A stretch of 64,000 nt of DNA from an uncultured Geobacter sp. (GTDB taxonomy: Bacteria; Desulfobacterota; Desulfuromonadia; Geobacterales; DSM-12255): contig CALMBF010000155.1 of the NCBI GenBank assembly GCA_937860145.1, positions 1-64,000 of the forward strand. The letters run 5' to 3'. Shown piece by piece: positions 18,001 through 25,042 of the stretch. Positions within the stretch are counted from its first letter, which is position 1. Each line of letters begins with the position of its first letter. A program made the translations under genes and the position numbers. The notes beneath the pieces are model-generated. The model saw nothing but the letters and a program-made list of their open reading frames with translations, had not been told where the DNA came from and did no database searches.

Positions 18001-19495
18001 CGTGGTCGTGCAAACCCTTTTGGATGAAGGTTCTGCAAAGCAGAGGAGTCAGCATGACCGCCACGATGAAGGAAACCGCCAGGGCGATCGCCACTGTGAC
18101 CGGGAGCGCCATGATGAATTCACCCACCGAGCCGGTCAGGATGAGGAGCGGCAGGAAGGAGGCAATGATGGTGATGGTAGCGGTGAGGACCGGCACGAAG
18201 ACGTCGCTGGCACATCGCCAAGCCGCCTCCGCCTTCGGCACCTTGTGGTCCAGGAGTTCCACGTATTGGTCGGCGATGACGATGGCGTCGTCCACCACGA
18301 TCCCGAGGACCACGATGAGACCGGCGATGGAGACCTGATGCAGGGCGATGCCCATCGAGTTCATGACGCCGAGGGTGCCGCACAGGGTCACCGGTATGGC
18401 GAGGGCTGCAATGAGAGCGACCCGCAGGGGCAGGAGAACGATGGTGACAATAATTACGGAGATAATGGCCAGCAGAAATTCATGGGAAAGGCCTGAAATC
18501 CGCTCCTTGACGACCCCCGGCTGGTTGGCGACCAGGTCAAGTTGCACGTCAGGAGGGAGGAGCACTTTGAGACGCTTGAAGACCGTGTCCAGCTGTTCGC
18601 CGAGTTCGACGATGTTCTTCCCCTTCTGCATCTCCACGGAAAGGAGCAGGCACGGGTCGCCGTCGTAGCGCACCATGAAGGTCGGGTCCTGATAGCGGCG
18701 CTCCACGTTGGCGAAATCCTTGATGTAGGCGGGATGACCGTCCCTGGAAACGTCCACGAGCACGTTGCGGATCTCGTTCTCGGAATTGAAGATCCCCGTG
18801 GTCCTCATGGGGACCTTCGAATGGTCGGCGTCGAAATTCCCCCCGCCCTGGATGGCGTTCCGCTGCTTGAGGGCGTTCACTATCTGGCCTGGGTTGGCCA
18901 GATACTGCGCCACCCGTTCAAGGCTGCTCGTGATCCAGACCTCTTCGTTCTGGTTCCCGTAGGTTACGAGTTTTCCCACTTCACGGACGGTGCGCATCTC
19001 GTCATGGATCTTGTCCGCAAAATCTCTCAGTTCACGATATCCGTACCGTTTACCTCGAATAGAGACCAACATGGCGACGGTATCGCCGAAGTCGGAGTCG
19101 ACCACCGGCCCCTTGACGCCGTCAGGAAGTTCCGTTGAGCGCACCACGTTCAATTCGTGGCGCAACTTGGCCCAGAACTGGTCGGAGTTCTTTACGTGGT
19201 CCTCCAGTTCGACGTTGATGATGGCGACGCCGGGACGGCTCGTGGAATAGGTCTTTTCCTTCCGCACCTCGGGAAACTTGAAGATATGTTTCTCCAGGGT
19301 TTTGGTGACCTGCTTTTCCACCTGTTCGGAGGTCGCGCCCGGATAGAGCGCGGCCACCAGCCCGGTCCTGATGGTGATCGCCGGATCTTCCGTCCGCTGC
19401 ATCTTCAGGAAGGCATGGACACCGATGATGACAACCATTGCCGTCAAAATGAGGGTAACGGCGGGATAACGAAGCGAAAACTTTATCGGTTTCAT
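15068..19495 (-). CDS. RND efflux permease fused to a TolC-like outer-membrane channel
   Basis: One uninterrupted frame of 1475 residues. Residues 1 to about 1025 are a complete RND permease: first membrane helix, two porter lobes, and the proton-relay motif VLGIVVDDAIVIAD in the fourth helix. They end at the twelfth helix (SMFFTLLVVPVIFVVVK). A Ser/Arg-rich linker then leads to a second hydrophobic segment (AVTVAIMAFVLL) ending in NASA-EP near 1048, which looks like an internal signal peptide with an AxA cleavage site. The last 427 residues are an outer-membrane factor of the TolC/CusC family (LTLSQAVELALQQNSGL; long coiled coils). No internal start with a ribosome binding site is seen at the junction. 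Normally these are two genes. The adaptor gene lies 28 bp upstream. Confidence 0.93.
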   Translation of the reverse strand: MKPIKFSLRYPAVTLILTAMVVIIGVHAFLKMQRTEDPAITIRTGLVAALYPGATSEQVEKQVTKTLEKHIFKFPEVRKEKTYSTSRPGVAIINVELEDHVKNSDQFWAKLRHELNVVRSTELPDGVKGPVVDSDFGDTVAMLVSIRGKRYGYRELRDFADKIHDEMRTVREVGKLVTYGNQNEEVWITSSLERVAQYLANPGQIVNALKQRNAIQGGGNFDADHSKVPMRTTGIFNSENEIRNVLVDVSRDGHPAYIKDFANVERRYQDPTFMVRYDGDPCLLLSVEMQKGKNIVELGEQLDTVFKRLKVLLPPDVQLDLVANQPGVVKERISGLSHEFLLAIISVIIVTIVLLPLRVALIAALAIPVTLCGTLGVMNSMGIALHQVSIAGLIVVLGIVVDDAIVIADQYVELLDHKVPKAEAAWRCASDVFVPVLTATITIIASFLPLLILTGSVGEFIMALPVTVAIALAVSFIVAVMLTPLLCRTFIQKGLHDHDAVESHGKEKKSLLDRLQEQYGVWIGIFMNRKWLAFTLGGCAFAFGVALFTMVPQQFFPSAERDQFVIDVWMPQGTRIEATDAVMGRIEKTLGSSKGVAHYATFVGQSAPRFYYNVNPQQPDGAYGQFIVNTASVKDTSRLVKELRPALAKVAPEAMVIVKELQQGAQMEAPIEVRISGDDIEVLKRLGEQVQGILENVQQRDYVFRDYFNDSYMVDVNVNDELANRLGLTEASVSQTLSGAFDGGSVSTFWEGDRPVTIKLRLDQPSRSSFSDIGNAYLNSDLTRARVPLRAIAQLSPEWQTSRIVRRNGVRTLTIRAFAKPGQYASTILEEAMPKIKALELPAGYRISYGGEMNNQAETFPQMLAALGISLVAIFLVLLVQFRNISDPLIVMASIPLTLFGAIFGLIITHNPFGFTAFMGLISLCGIVVRNGIILVDYCNERVAEGETLEQAARDAGARRLRPIFLTTMAAAVGVTPMILSGSSLWAPLASVIAFGLIFSMFFTLLVVPVIFVVVKTRSIKGGSSRSAAAVTVAIMAFVLLTTGKNASAEPVKHSLTLSQAVELALQQNSGLKIARFRVMERDQKIVSTRSQYFPQLSNNTKLMAFSDRQEITIGAGSLGNVSGSPFPNQDVKMKQGDSTILYSETTLAQPTTQLLKIHESNQIAQADRGIAQAELKNSENETVLAVHQLYYSLLIACKEKDAAKASLAATEENLREAEDAVRAGNVLDVALISARANLLQGKQALIAAENRISDVTSELGDLLGLPSDTILEVTEAGLPEQTELAKDQSYDEARMRNGELIAARQTLEKSQHAVKAAKYEYIPDVTLFAKHGYQDGAPFLKDNIGIFGVELTWNIFDWGKRKGEIGQRVAQQSQAEENLARTDKRIGIEIDKAYRKLERSKQMVDVAREALSLSKENARLSENGIKAGTVTSAKHAEAVAALRKAEMGDLQASLQYRLAGAELDRIRGVLTSNR

Positions 19496-19523
19496 ACAAT
19501 TATAGTCCTCTCGCTGTTACGGG

Positions 19524-20750
19524 TTATTTCTGAACCGTCTGTTCTGTTGCCGCTACGGCCTGACCGTTTTTTAGTTTCGTCTGGCCGGCCAGAACGATCA
19601 GTTCGTTACCGGAGAGACCGCTCTTGATCGCGACGTTCTTGCCGACTACCGCGCCGACTTCCACGCGCTTGGCGTACACCCGCTTCTGTTCGGGATAGTA
19701 GACGAATACCTGCGTTGCGCCCTGCGGGTCACGTACAATCGAATCCCCCGGGAGCGTCACCATGGCTATTGTCCGGTCGCCGCGGATGGTGGATTCCGCT
19801 ACCATTCCGACCCGCAGCAGGTGCTCTGAATTCGGCATGGAAATCCTCGCCATGTAGGTCCGGGTGCTGGGGTCCGCGGAAACGTTGATGACGCGCACCG
19901 TCCCCTGGAACGTCTTCCCTGGGAGAGCAGGTACGGTGATGTCCGATTTCTGCCCGATCCTGACGAGGTGCACATCCGTCTCCGGCACCCCGACGTTAAC
20001 CTCTACCGGGTCCATTTGTACGATCTCGAAGACGGGACGCCCCGGAGCGGCGGTGTCCCCGGGCTCTATGGACCGTTTTGCTATGTAACCGCTGATCGGG
20101 GCACACAGGGTTGCATCGGACAGCGCTTTTCTGGCGACCTCAAGTTGGGCGGCAGCCTGGTTGTAGCTCGCCTTTGCCAGGGCCTTGTCTTCCTTCTGCC
20201 CTCCGGCCTTGGCCTGCTCGTACTCCTGTTTTGCGCGCTCATAGGCGGCCTTGTATTTCTGGAAGTCGTTCGGCGCCAGGCTCTTGGAGTCGTACAGCAT
20301 CTTCATACGACGATATTCATCCTCAGCCCGTTCAAAGCCGATACGGGCCTGCTCCAGCAACTCAGGTCGTGCGGAGTTCATGGCCTTTTCCAGAGCAGCT
20401 TGGGCGGTGGCCGCCTGAGCTGCGACTCCCTTTATTGAAAGATTGAAGTCGGTGGGGTCGATCCGGGCCAGGACCTGCCCCTTTTTTACGTATTCCCCTT
20501 CGCGCGGCCCTACGAACACGACTTTGCCGGAAACAAGAAACGAAACGCTTGCCGGAGAGTTTTGGGTTGAGACCGTCCCACTCACCGCTATCGTTTCTCG
20601 CTCGTTAACATGTTGGAGTCTCCCAACCGTCACGGGAACGGCCTCGCTGCTCAATTCCTTCTTGTGCGGCTCGCCGGTGCAGGCAGTCAGTGAAATTCCC
20701 AGCAGTGGCAGGACTATGGTCTTGAGAATGGATGTCAGACTACTTTTCAT
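19524..20750 (-). CDS. RND efflux periplasmic adaptor (membrane fusion lipoprotein)
   Basis: The ATG at 20750 is preceded by AAAAGGAG at eight bases, giving 408 residues. The lipoprotein signal ends TACTG (Cys near residue 22). A barrel-sandwich half motif (VGPREGEYVKKGQVLARID) lies near 80. The coiled-coil hairpin (about 105-200) is followed by the second lipoyl half (LCAPISGYIAKRSIEPGDT) and the beta-barrel domains. It links the permease to the outer-membrane channel. Confidence 0.93.
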   Translation of the reverse strand: MKSSLTSILKTIVLPLLGISLTACTGEPHKKELSSEAVPVTVGRLQHVNERETIAVSGTVSTQNSPASVSFLVSGKVVFVGPREGEYVKKGQVLARIDPTDFNLSIKGVAAQAATAQAALEKAMNSARPELLEQARIGFERAEDEYRRMKMLYDSKSLAPNDFQKYKAAYERAKQEYEQAKAGGQKEDKALAKASYNQAAAQLEVARKALSDATLCAPISGYIAKRSIEPGDTAAPGRPVFEIVQMDPVEVNVGVPETDVHLVRIGQKSDITVPALPGKTFQGTVRVINVSADPSTRTYMARISMPNSEHLLRVGMVAESTIRGDRTIAMVTLPGDSIVRDPQGATQVFVYYPEQKRVYAKRVEVGAVVGKNVAIKSGLSGNELIVLAGQTKLKNGQAVAATEQTVQK

Positions 20751-20816
20751 TGTTGATGCTCCTTTTCTTGAAATCCTAATATGCTTCGTCAACCGGCCTG
20801 CTCAATGGCCGATCTT

Positions 20817-20894
20817 CTATTTCTTCCGGACTCCGAACGCGATCAGTGCCGCCAGGAACCAGATTGCGGCAAAGAATGCAACGACTAGTTCCAT
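20817..20894 (-). CDS. 25-residue single-span membrane microprotein
   Basis: The frame MELVVAFFAAIWFLAALIAFGVRKK is one transmembrane helix with a basic C-terminus. AAAAGGAG lies six bases before the ATG, as good as any ribosome binding site in the operon. It sits between the flavoprotein gene (13 bp upstream) and the adaptor gene (66 bp downstream). Small single-helix proteins such as AcrZ bind and tune RND pumps, so this may be a pump subunit. That role is inferred from position and form only. Confidence 0.6.
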   Translation of the reverse strand: MELVVAFFAAIWFLAALIAFGVRKK

Positions 20895-20907
20895 TCCGCT
20901 CTCCTTT

Positions 20908-21525
20908 TCAGAAACGGCGAGCCAGTTCCAATAGTTCGTGCCGAACCGTTTCATACTCCTCTTTCGACCCGAGTTCCGGGTCGTCACCCTCAAGGAGCGC
21001 AGTTCTCTGATCTGTCACGCCAAGCAAGCTCAGCACTGAGCGTAGGTAGGGAACACTCTGGTCGTGCTCTTGCCCGAAGTCTGCGTGTAAATGCAGGGAC
21101 TTCTTGCGCTGATCGGGAAACATGTTTTTCGCCGCAAGCGGCATCATACGGTTGGTCGGGTCGGGAATACCGATCGCATCGATGTACATCTTGAATTCGG
21201 CTGGGAACCACAGGTTGAGGCTGCAGGTGACGAAGACGTACTTGTCGCACCTGCGAAATTGATCGGCGAGGCGAATGAGCCGGGCAATCTTGTTCCGCTC
21301 TCCATCCGAAACAAAGCCGTAATCCTCGCCGCGTTCGATCCGCCACCAGACGTTGAGCACGTCCAGATCGACGCGCTGGATGTTGTCGCGGTACAGATCG
21401 AGAACCTGCACCTCGTCCTGCGGATTCCGGCGAAGGTATTCCTCCAGAAATTCATTGCCGAGCGAAAGGGTACAGGATCTATCCTGAGGTCTGACATTGC
21501 AGGTGACATAGAGCAGGGTGGCCAT
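20908..21525 (-). CDS. FMN-dependent NADH-azoreductase-like flavoprotein
   Basis: A 205-residue flavodoxin-like protein of the AzoR/NQO group. The first strand and loop (LLYVTCNVRPQDRSCTLSLG) would hold the flavin phosphate. DLYRDNI follows near 44, and the NLWFPAEFKMYIDAI segment near 105-119 matches the family's second flavin and substrate region. Such enzymes reduce quinones and azo or nitro compounds with NAD(P)H. It is the first gene after the sigma-54 promoter at 21561-21577, ahead of the efflux genes, so it probably belongs to a response to a toxic aromatic or electrophile. Confidence 0.85.
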   Translation of the reverse strand: MATLLYVTCNVRPQDRSCTLSLGNEFLEEYLRRNPQDEVQVLDLYRDNIQRVDLDVLNVWWRIERGEDYGFVSDGERNKIARLIRLADQFRRCDKYVFVTCSLNLWFPAEFKMYIDAIGIPDPTNRMMPLAAKNMFPDQRKKSLHLHADFGQEHDQSVPYLRSVLSLLGVTDQRTALLEGDDPELGSKEEYETVRHELLELARRF

Positions 21526-21560
21526 GTTGTTCTCCTTTGCATTGACGCTGTCCTTTTAAT

Positions 21561-21577
21561 AGCGACAAGCGTGCCAA
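21561..21577 (-). promoter_or_regulatory. Sigma-54 (-24/-12) promoter
   Basis: Read on the minus strand: TTGGCAC, five bases, then TCGCT. This matches the TGGCAC-N5-TTGC consensus with one mismatch and the exact GG/GC spacing. It lies 36-52 bp before the azoreductase-like gene, and a sigma-54 activator gene is divergently placed next to it. Confidence 0.7.
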
Positions 21578-21629
21578 TCTATTGAAATAAGTAAATTCAA
21601 CTGGTTACATGACCGTCATTTGCGTATCA

Positions 21630-21691
21630 GCGATATTTCCTGTTTTTTATTGTGAAATGTCGAGGAAGTCGGATATGATGCGAAATATCGC
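21630..21691. promoter_or_regulatory. Candidate activator-binding dyad upstream of the sigma-54 promoter
   Basis: GCGATATTTC at 21630-21639 and its exact reverse complement GAAATATCGC at 21682-21691 are centred 52 bp apart. The right arm lies inside the short palindrome GCGAAATATCGC. The pair is roughly 80-140 bp upstream of the expected leftward start site, the usual distance for a sigma-54 enhancer site, and also lies just before the activator's own start. Confidence 0.5.
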
Positions 21692-21718
21692 GAATATTGA
21701 TGGGGGGTCTAAAAACAG

Positions 21719-23305
21719 ATGAAGGCAATATCGGAAAAAAGAGGCACGGCAGACGAGGTGAGCGATAAGGCTATGGCCGGCCGCGACGAATTTATCAGGG
21801 AAATCACCCTCAGAATCTGCGGCAGCCTGGAAATAAAAGAATCGTTGCGCAGTGCCTTCGAGTTCCTGAAAGAGCATGTCCCTCTCGATTCTTTGGTCCT
21901 CGTCATAATTGACGAGCGGCTGGGGGCGTTCCGGCGCATTGACCATGCCTCTGAAAATATCGCTCTTCCTCCCCGTATCATCCCGCTGCCGGAGGGGATG
22001 TTGCAGAAGATTGCTGCCCGGAATTTTTCTGAGCCATTTATCGTGGATATTGGAAAGGATGAGATTCTTGGTGAGCTGGAACCAATAGTGAAATTCGAAG
22101 GGAATACACACCTGATAGTTCCTTTACGCATCAGGGGGGAACTGATCGGGTGGCTTGTTTTGCGGGCATTGGGAGAGGAACGATACGACGAAGAAGTTCT
22201 TGAACTCGCCGGCTGCCTTGCGGAGCCGTTTGCGATCGCCCTAGCCAACGCCCTCGCTCACGAGGAGGTGCTTCACTACCAGGCCATCCTGCTGGACGAC
22301 AAGAGCTTCCTGAACCGGGAGTTGCACGGTGACGCCTCGGACGGGATCATCGGCGGCAATACGGGGTTGCGCAATGTAATGGAGATGGTGCGCCAGGTGG
22401 CGCCGCTCAACAGCACCGTGCTCATCCTCGGCGAAACCGGGACCGGCAAGGAGTTGATCGCCAACGCGATTCACTTTTCCTCACCGCGCAGGAATGGACC
22501 TTTCATCACGGTGAATTGCGGCGCGTTGCCGGAAAACCTGATCGACAGCGAGCTCTTCGGTCATGAGAGAGGGTCTTTTACCGGGGCGGTGGCCGAGAGC
22601 CGGGGGCGCTTCGAGCGGGCCGACGGCGGGACCATCTTCCTGGATGAAATCGGCGAGCTCCCGCCGAACGCACAGGTACGGCTGCTGCGGGTGTTGCAAA
22701 ACCACGAAGTGGAGAGAGTAGGCGGGAAGCGCCCGATCCCCGTCGATATACGGGTGATCGCGGCCACGCACCGCAACCTGCAAAGCATGGTTGCGGAAGG
22801 GAGCTTCCGCGAGGACCTCTGGTACCGGTTGAGCGGCTTTCCCATCATGGTGCCGCCGGTGCGGCAGCGGAAGGAGGACGTGCCGGCCCTTACCCGCCAC
22901 TTCGTGACGGTCAGGAGCAGGGACCTGGGCATCGGGATGCCCCCGTCAATCGCGCCGGGGGCACTGCAGCGGCTCATGGAATACGATTGGCCCGGCAACG
23001 TCCGGGAACTGGAGAACCTGGTCGAGCGTGAGCTCATCCTGCATCGCGGCGGACCGTTGACCTTCAGCACTATTCTGTCGGGCCCGGAACAAAAAAACAT
23101 GCCGCTCGTCGCCGGAAACGACCGCTCGCTTTACCCGCTCAACCTGGACGAGGCAAACGCAGTGCATATCACCGAGGTACTTAAATTGGCCAAGGGGAAG
23201 ATCGATGGTCCCGGTGGTGCGGCTGAGATGTTGGGGATCAACCCAAGTACGCTCCGTTCGCGCCTGGACAAGCTAGGCATCAGCTATCGCCGCCGGCGTC
23301 GGTAG
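21719..23305 (+). CDS. Sigma-54-dependent transcriptional activator (GAF-AAA+-Fis)
   Basis: A 528-residue NifA/FhlA-type activator. Residues about 30-180 form a GAF sensor. The AAA+ domain has Walker A GETGTGKE at 238-245, the sigma-54-contacting loop GSFTGA at 285-290 (a tolerated GAFTGA variant), Walker B GGTIFLDEIGEL near 303-314, and the arginine-finger region beyond. A Fis-type HTH closes the protein (GGAAEMLGINPSTLRSRLDKLGI). With no receiver domain it is probably switched by a small ligand or by intramolecular repression. It is divergent from the sigma-54 efflux operon, which it very likely controls. Confidence 0.95.
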   Translation: MKAISEKRGTADEVSDKAMAGRDEFIREITLRICGSLEIKESLRSAFEFLKEHVPLDSLVLVIIDERLGAFRRIDHASENIALPPRIIPLPEGMLQKIAARNFSEPFIVDIGKDEILGELEPIVKFEGNTHLIVPLRIRGELIGWLVLRALGEERYDEEVLELAGCLAEPFAIALANALAHEEVLHYQAILLDDKSFLNRELHGDASDGIIGGNTGLRNVMEMVRQVAPLNSTVLILGETGTGKELIANAIHFSSPRRNGPFITVNCGALPENLIDSELFGHERGSFTGAVAESRGRFERADGGTIFLDEIGELPPNAQVRLLRVLQNHEVERVGGKRPIPVDIRVIAATHRNLQSMVAEGSFREDLWYRLSGFPIMVPPVRQRKEDVPALTRHFVTVRSRDLGIGMPPSIAPGALQRLMEYDWPGNVRELENLVERELILHRGGPLTFSTILSGPEQKNMPLVAGNDRSLYPLNLDEANAVHITEVLKLAKGKIDGPGGAAEMLGINPSTLRSRLDKLGISYRRRRR

Positions 23306-23358
23306 CGAAAAGTAAAGGGATGAAGCGAAGCCTTTCAAGAGTGGCTTTTCCTTGATAA

Positions 23359-23613
23359 GTGACCCATAATAATGTCGATGGAGTAGTGCGACCATTCCTT
23401 GAAGTTGCCCAGGCCAACTATCATCGGCAGTCTATTGATGACTAAGAAATATCAGAATATTTTGTGTCTATCGAATGGATCTGCACCAAGCCTATTGCCG
23501 AGGCAATTTCAGAAATCGGCTTCTTTGGCAACCAGAATACGGTCGCCCGGCCTAAAACACACAAATGGAATCATACCATCGAGCAGTTGAAGCAACGGTT
23601 TGGTGTGGAATAA
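23359..23613 (+). pseudogene. Gene remnant with an in-frame stop
   Basis: An 85-codon frame interrupted once by TAA at 23443-23445. On both sides the translation is protein-like: FLEVAQANYHRQSIDD before the stop, and YFVSIEWICTKPIAEAI followed by FFGNQNTVARP after it. It ends in a natural-looking C-terminus (EQLKQRFGVE). It is probably the 3' end of a longer accessory gene that lost its 5' part and gained a nonsense codon. The family is not recognised with confidence. Confidence 0.5.
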
Positions 23614-23629
23614 AATTGAGGGGTGATAA

Positions 23630-23785
23630 ATGGTAAATGAAGATCTCCTGGCAGCTCTGCAGGAGTTGCTGGAGGCATCAAGTGTGATGATATCAGGACA
23701 AGTTCCAACCAAAATTGAGATTGAGCGATATATGCGGGCACAAGATTGGGCGCGGCGTCTGATTAACCGTGAAGGGAGCCAATAG
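23630..23785 (+). CDS. Small hypothetical protein (51 residues)
   Basis: It starts 16 bp after the remnant and is preceded by GAGGGGTGATAA, a usable ribosome binding site. It is predicted helical and has an acidic N-terminus followed by a basic C-terminal half (EIERYMRAQDWARRLINREG). It may have been the last gene of the accessory unit whose first part is now degraded. Function unknown. Confidence 0.45.
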   Translation: MVNEDLLAALQELLEASSVMISGQVPTKIEIERYMRAQDWARRLINREGSQ

Positions 23786-23826
23786 CTTTTTCAAGGGGGA
23801 GTAAGGCCATACGTGCATCTGATCTC

Positions 23827-23866
23827 AAGGCCGAGAGAAACATCTTCCGGCCTTGTTACTTTATTT
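23827..23866 (+). terminator. Possible rho-independent terminator
   Basis: The perfect 7-bp stem AAGGCCG / CGGCCTT (23827-23833 and 23848-23854) has a 14-base loop and is followed by GTTACTTTATTTT. It is placed to end the small rightward gene before the leftward cluster. Confidence 0.45.
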
Positions 23867-23869
23867 TCT

Positions 23870-24067
23870 CTAACAATCATGACCAGGATAATTGATGCAT
23901 TCGATTATCACCCGCCAGTCTCCCAACACAATACCATCTTGCCTCAACCCAAACAGCTCCAGTTCTAGCGCGCACTCTCCGCGGCCATGGGTAACACATG
24001 CCAAAATAGCGGCGCATTTCTCTGCCAGTTCCTTGGTCTCCTCAAAAGTTCTGTACGTAGCTGCCAT
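23870..24067 (-). CDS. Small hypothetical protein of the integrative element
   Basis: A 65-residue protein with a very good ribosome binding site (AAGGAGG, nine bases before the ATG), 24 bp after the HD-protein stop and in the same direction. The N-terminal half is helical (RTFEETKELAEKCAAILACV) and the second half a short beta region. No family recognised. It is likely the last gene of the integrase-HD transcript. Confidence 0.5.
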   Translation of the reverse strand: MAATYRTFEETKELAEKCAAILACVTHGRGECALELELFGLRQDGIVLGDWRVIIECINYPGHDC

Positions 24068-24091
24068 AATCTACCGCCTCCTTAACTATAT

Positions 24092-25042
24092 TTAGTTCTG
24101 CTGCTTCCCATGACCTCGGGCCAGTTCCAAGCGAGGCCGCCAATAGTTGCTCCTTTCGCCGAGCTTCGCAAACGATTGCCACTCCGGACAGTTCTCAAAT
24201 GCCGACCTCTGTCTATCAAGACCGCTGCTGATGTGGTCTGCCGCTGAAATGGCCTCAGCGATAGTCAATAACGGGTGGCAGCTTTTTCGCTGACTGCGCC
24301 AGGTCCAGAGATACCTGAGCGCCATGCCGGCATCGGGGCAGATGAAGTCGAGCCGCTGCAGATGGGGCGCCAGAATTTCCAGGGTTAGGGCGTCGTGGTC
24401 AAGAACGTAACCGGAGGCAGTAGGCTTGCCGACGCACTGGATGGTCCTGATTTTACCTATGTCGTGAAGCAGTGCGGCAACCATTGCCACCTGGATTTCC
24501 GTTTCGGGGAATTCGTAGAAGCGCGAGACCATGGAGGCGCATTCAAGGCTGTGGTCAAGAAGGCCGCCGGCCGTGTTGTGGTGATGATGACGGCTTGCAG
24601 GCAGAGACACGAAGGGGAAAGATATTGTGGCATCGGTCAATACCCAGCCGGCGAAACGCTTCAGCGGATGATGGGAGATACAGTCGTAAAGGTTTTCAAG
24701 TTCAGCCAGCAGCACTGGCACGGGAGCCATGCTGCGGGGGATGAGGTGCACCGGATTTTCCGGCTCTTCCTGGAGCAGTTCAGCCGAGTCCACATCAACC
24801 AGCCAGTTACCATTAAAGGTTCTGAGTCGGCCGGTCAGCGTGATACAGTCGAACTCCTTGAAATCGATACCCGCAGCAATATTGACGTCCCAGGAAACTG
24901 CACGCAACTCTCCAGTGGAGTCTTCAATGGTAAACGACAGGTAATGAGCTCCGTTGGTTGCGACCTTCCGTGTTGGCCGGCGAACCCGGAACTGCCCGCT
25001 CACCGGTGCTCTATGGTGAAAATCAAGACTATTGATGGTCAT
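24092..25042 (-). CDS. HD-domain protein with N-terminal OB fold (YhaM-like)
   Basis: A 316-residue protein. An N-terminal OB-like nucleic-acid-binding domain (about 1-100, including YLSFTIEDSTGELRAVSWD) precedes an HD metal-dependent phosphohydrolase domain. The His ligands are HHHHNTAGGLLDHSL near 155-169 and LLHDIGKI near 190. This order is that of YhaM 3'-5' exoribonucleases and the HD part of some relaxase-linked proteins. The start overlaps the integrase stop by 14 bp, so the two are coupled. A nuclease role in the element's transfer or maintenance is inferred. Confidence 0.8.
   Translation of the reverse strand: MTINSLDFHHRAPVSGQFRVRRPTRKVATNGAHYLSFTIEDSTGELRAVSWDVNIAAGIDFKEFDCITLTGRLRTFNGNWLVDVDSAELLQEEPENPVHLIPRSMAPVPVLLAELENLYDCISHHPLKRFAGWVLTDATISFPFVSLPASRHHHHNTAGGLLDHSLECASMVSRFYEFPETEIQVAMVAALLHDIGKIRTIQCVGKPTASGYVLDHDALTLEILAPHLQRLDFICPDAGMALRYLWTWRSQRKSCHPLLTIAEAISAADHISSGLDRQRSAFENCPEWQSFAKLGERSNYWRPRLELARGHGKQQN

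Noticed and set aside
17399-18496. 365-codon rightward frame opposite the RND permease
   Set aside because: Composition is His/Asp/Glu/Arg-rich without hydrophobic core, typical of a shadow of membrane-helix codons.
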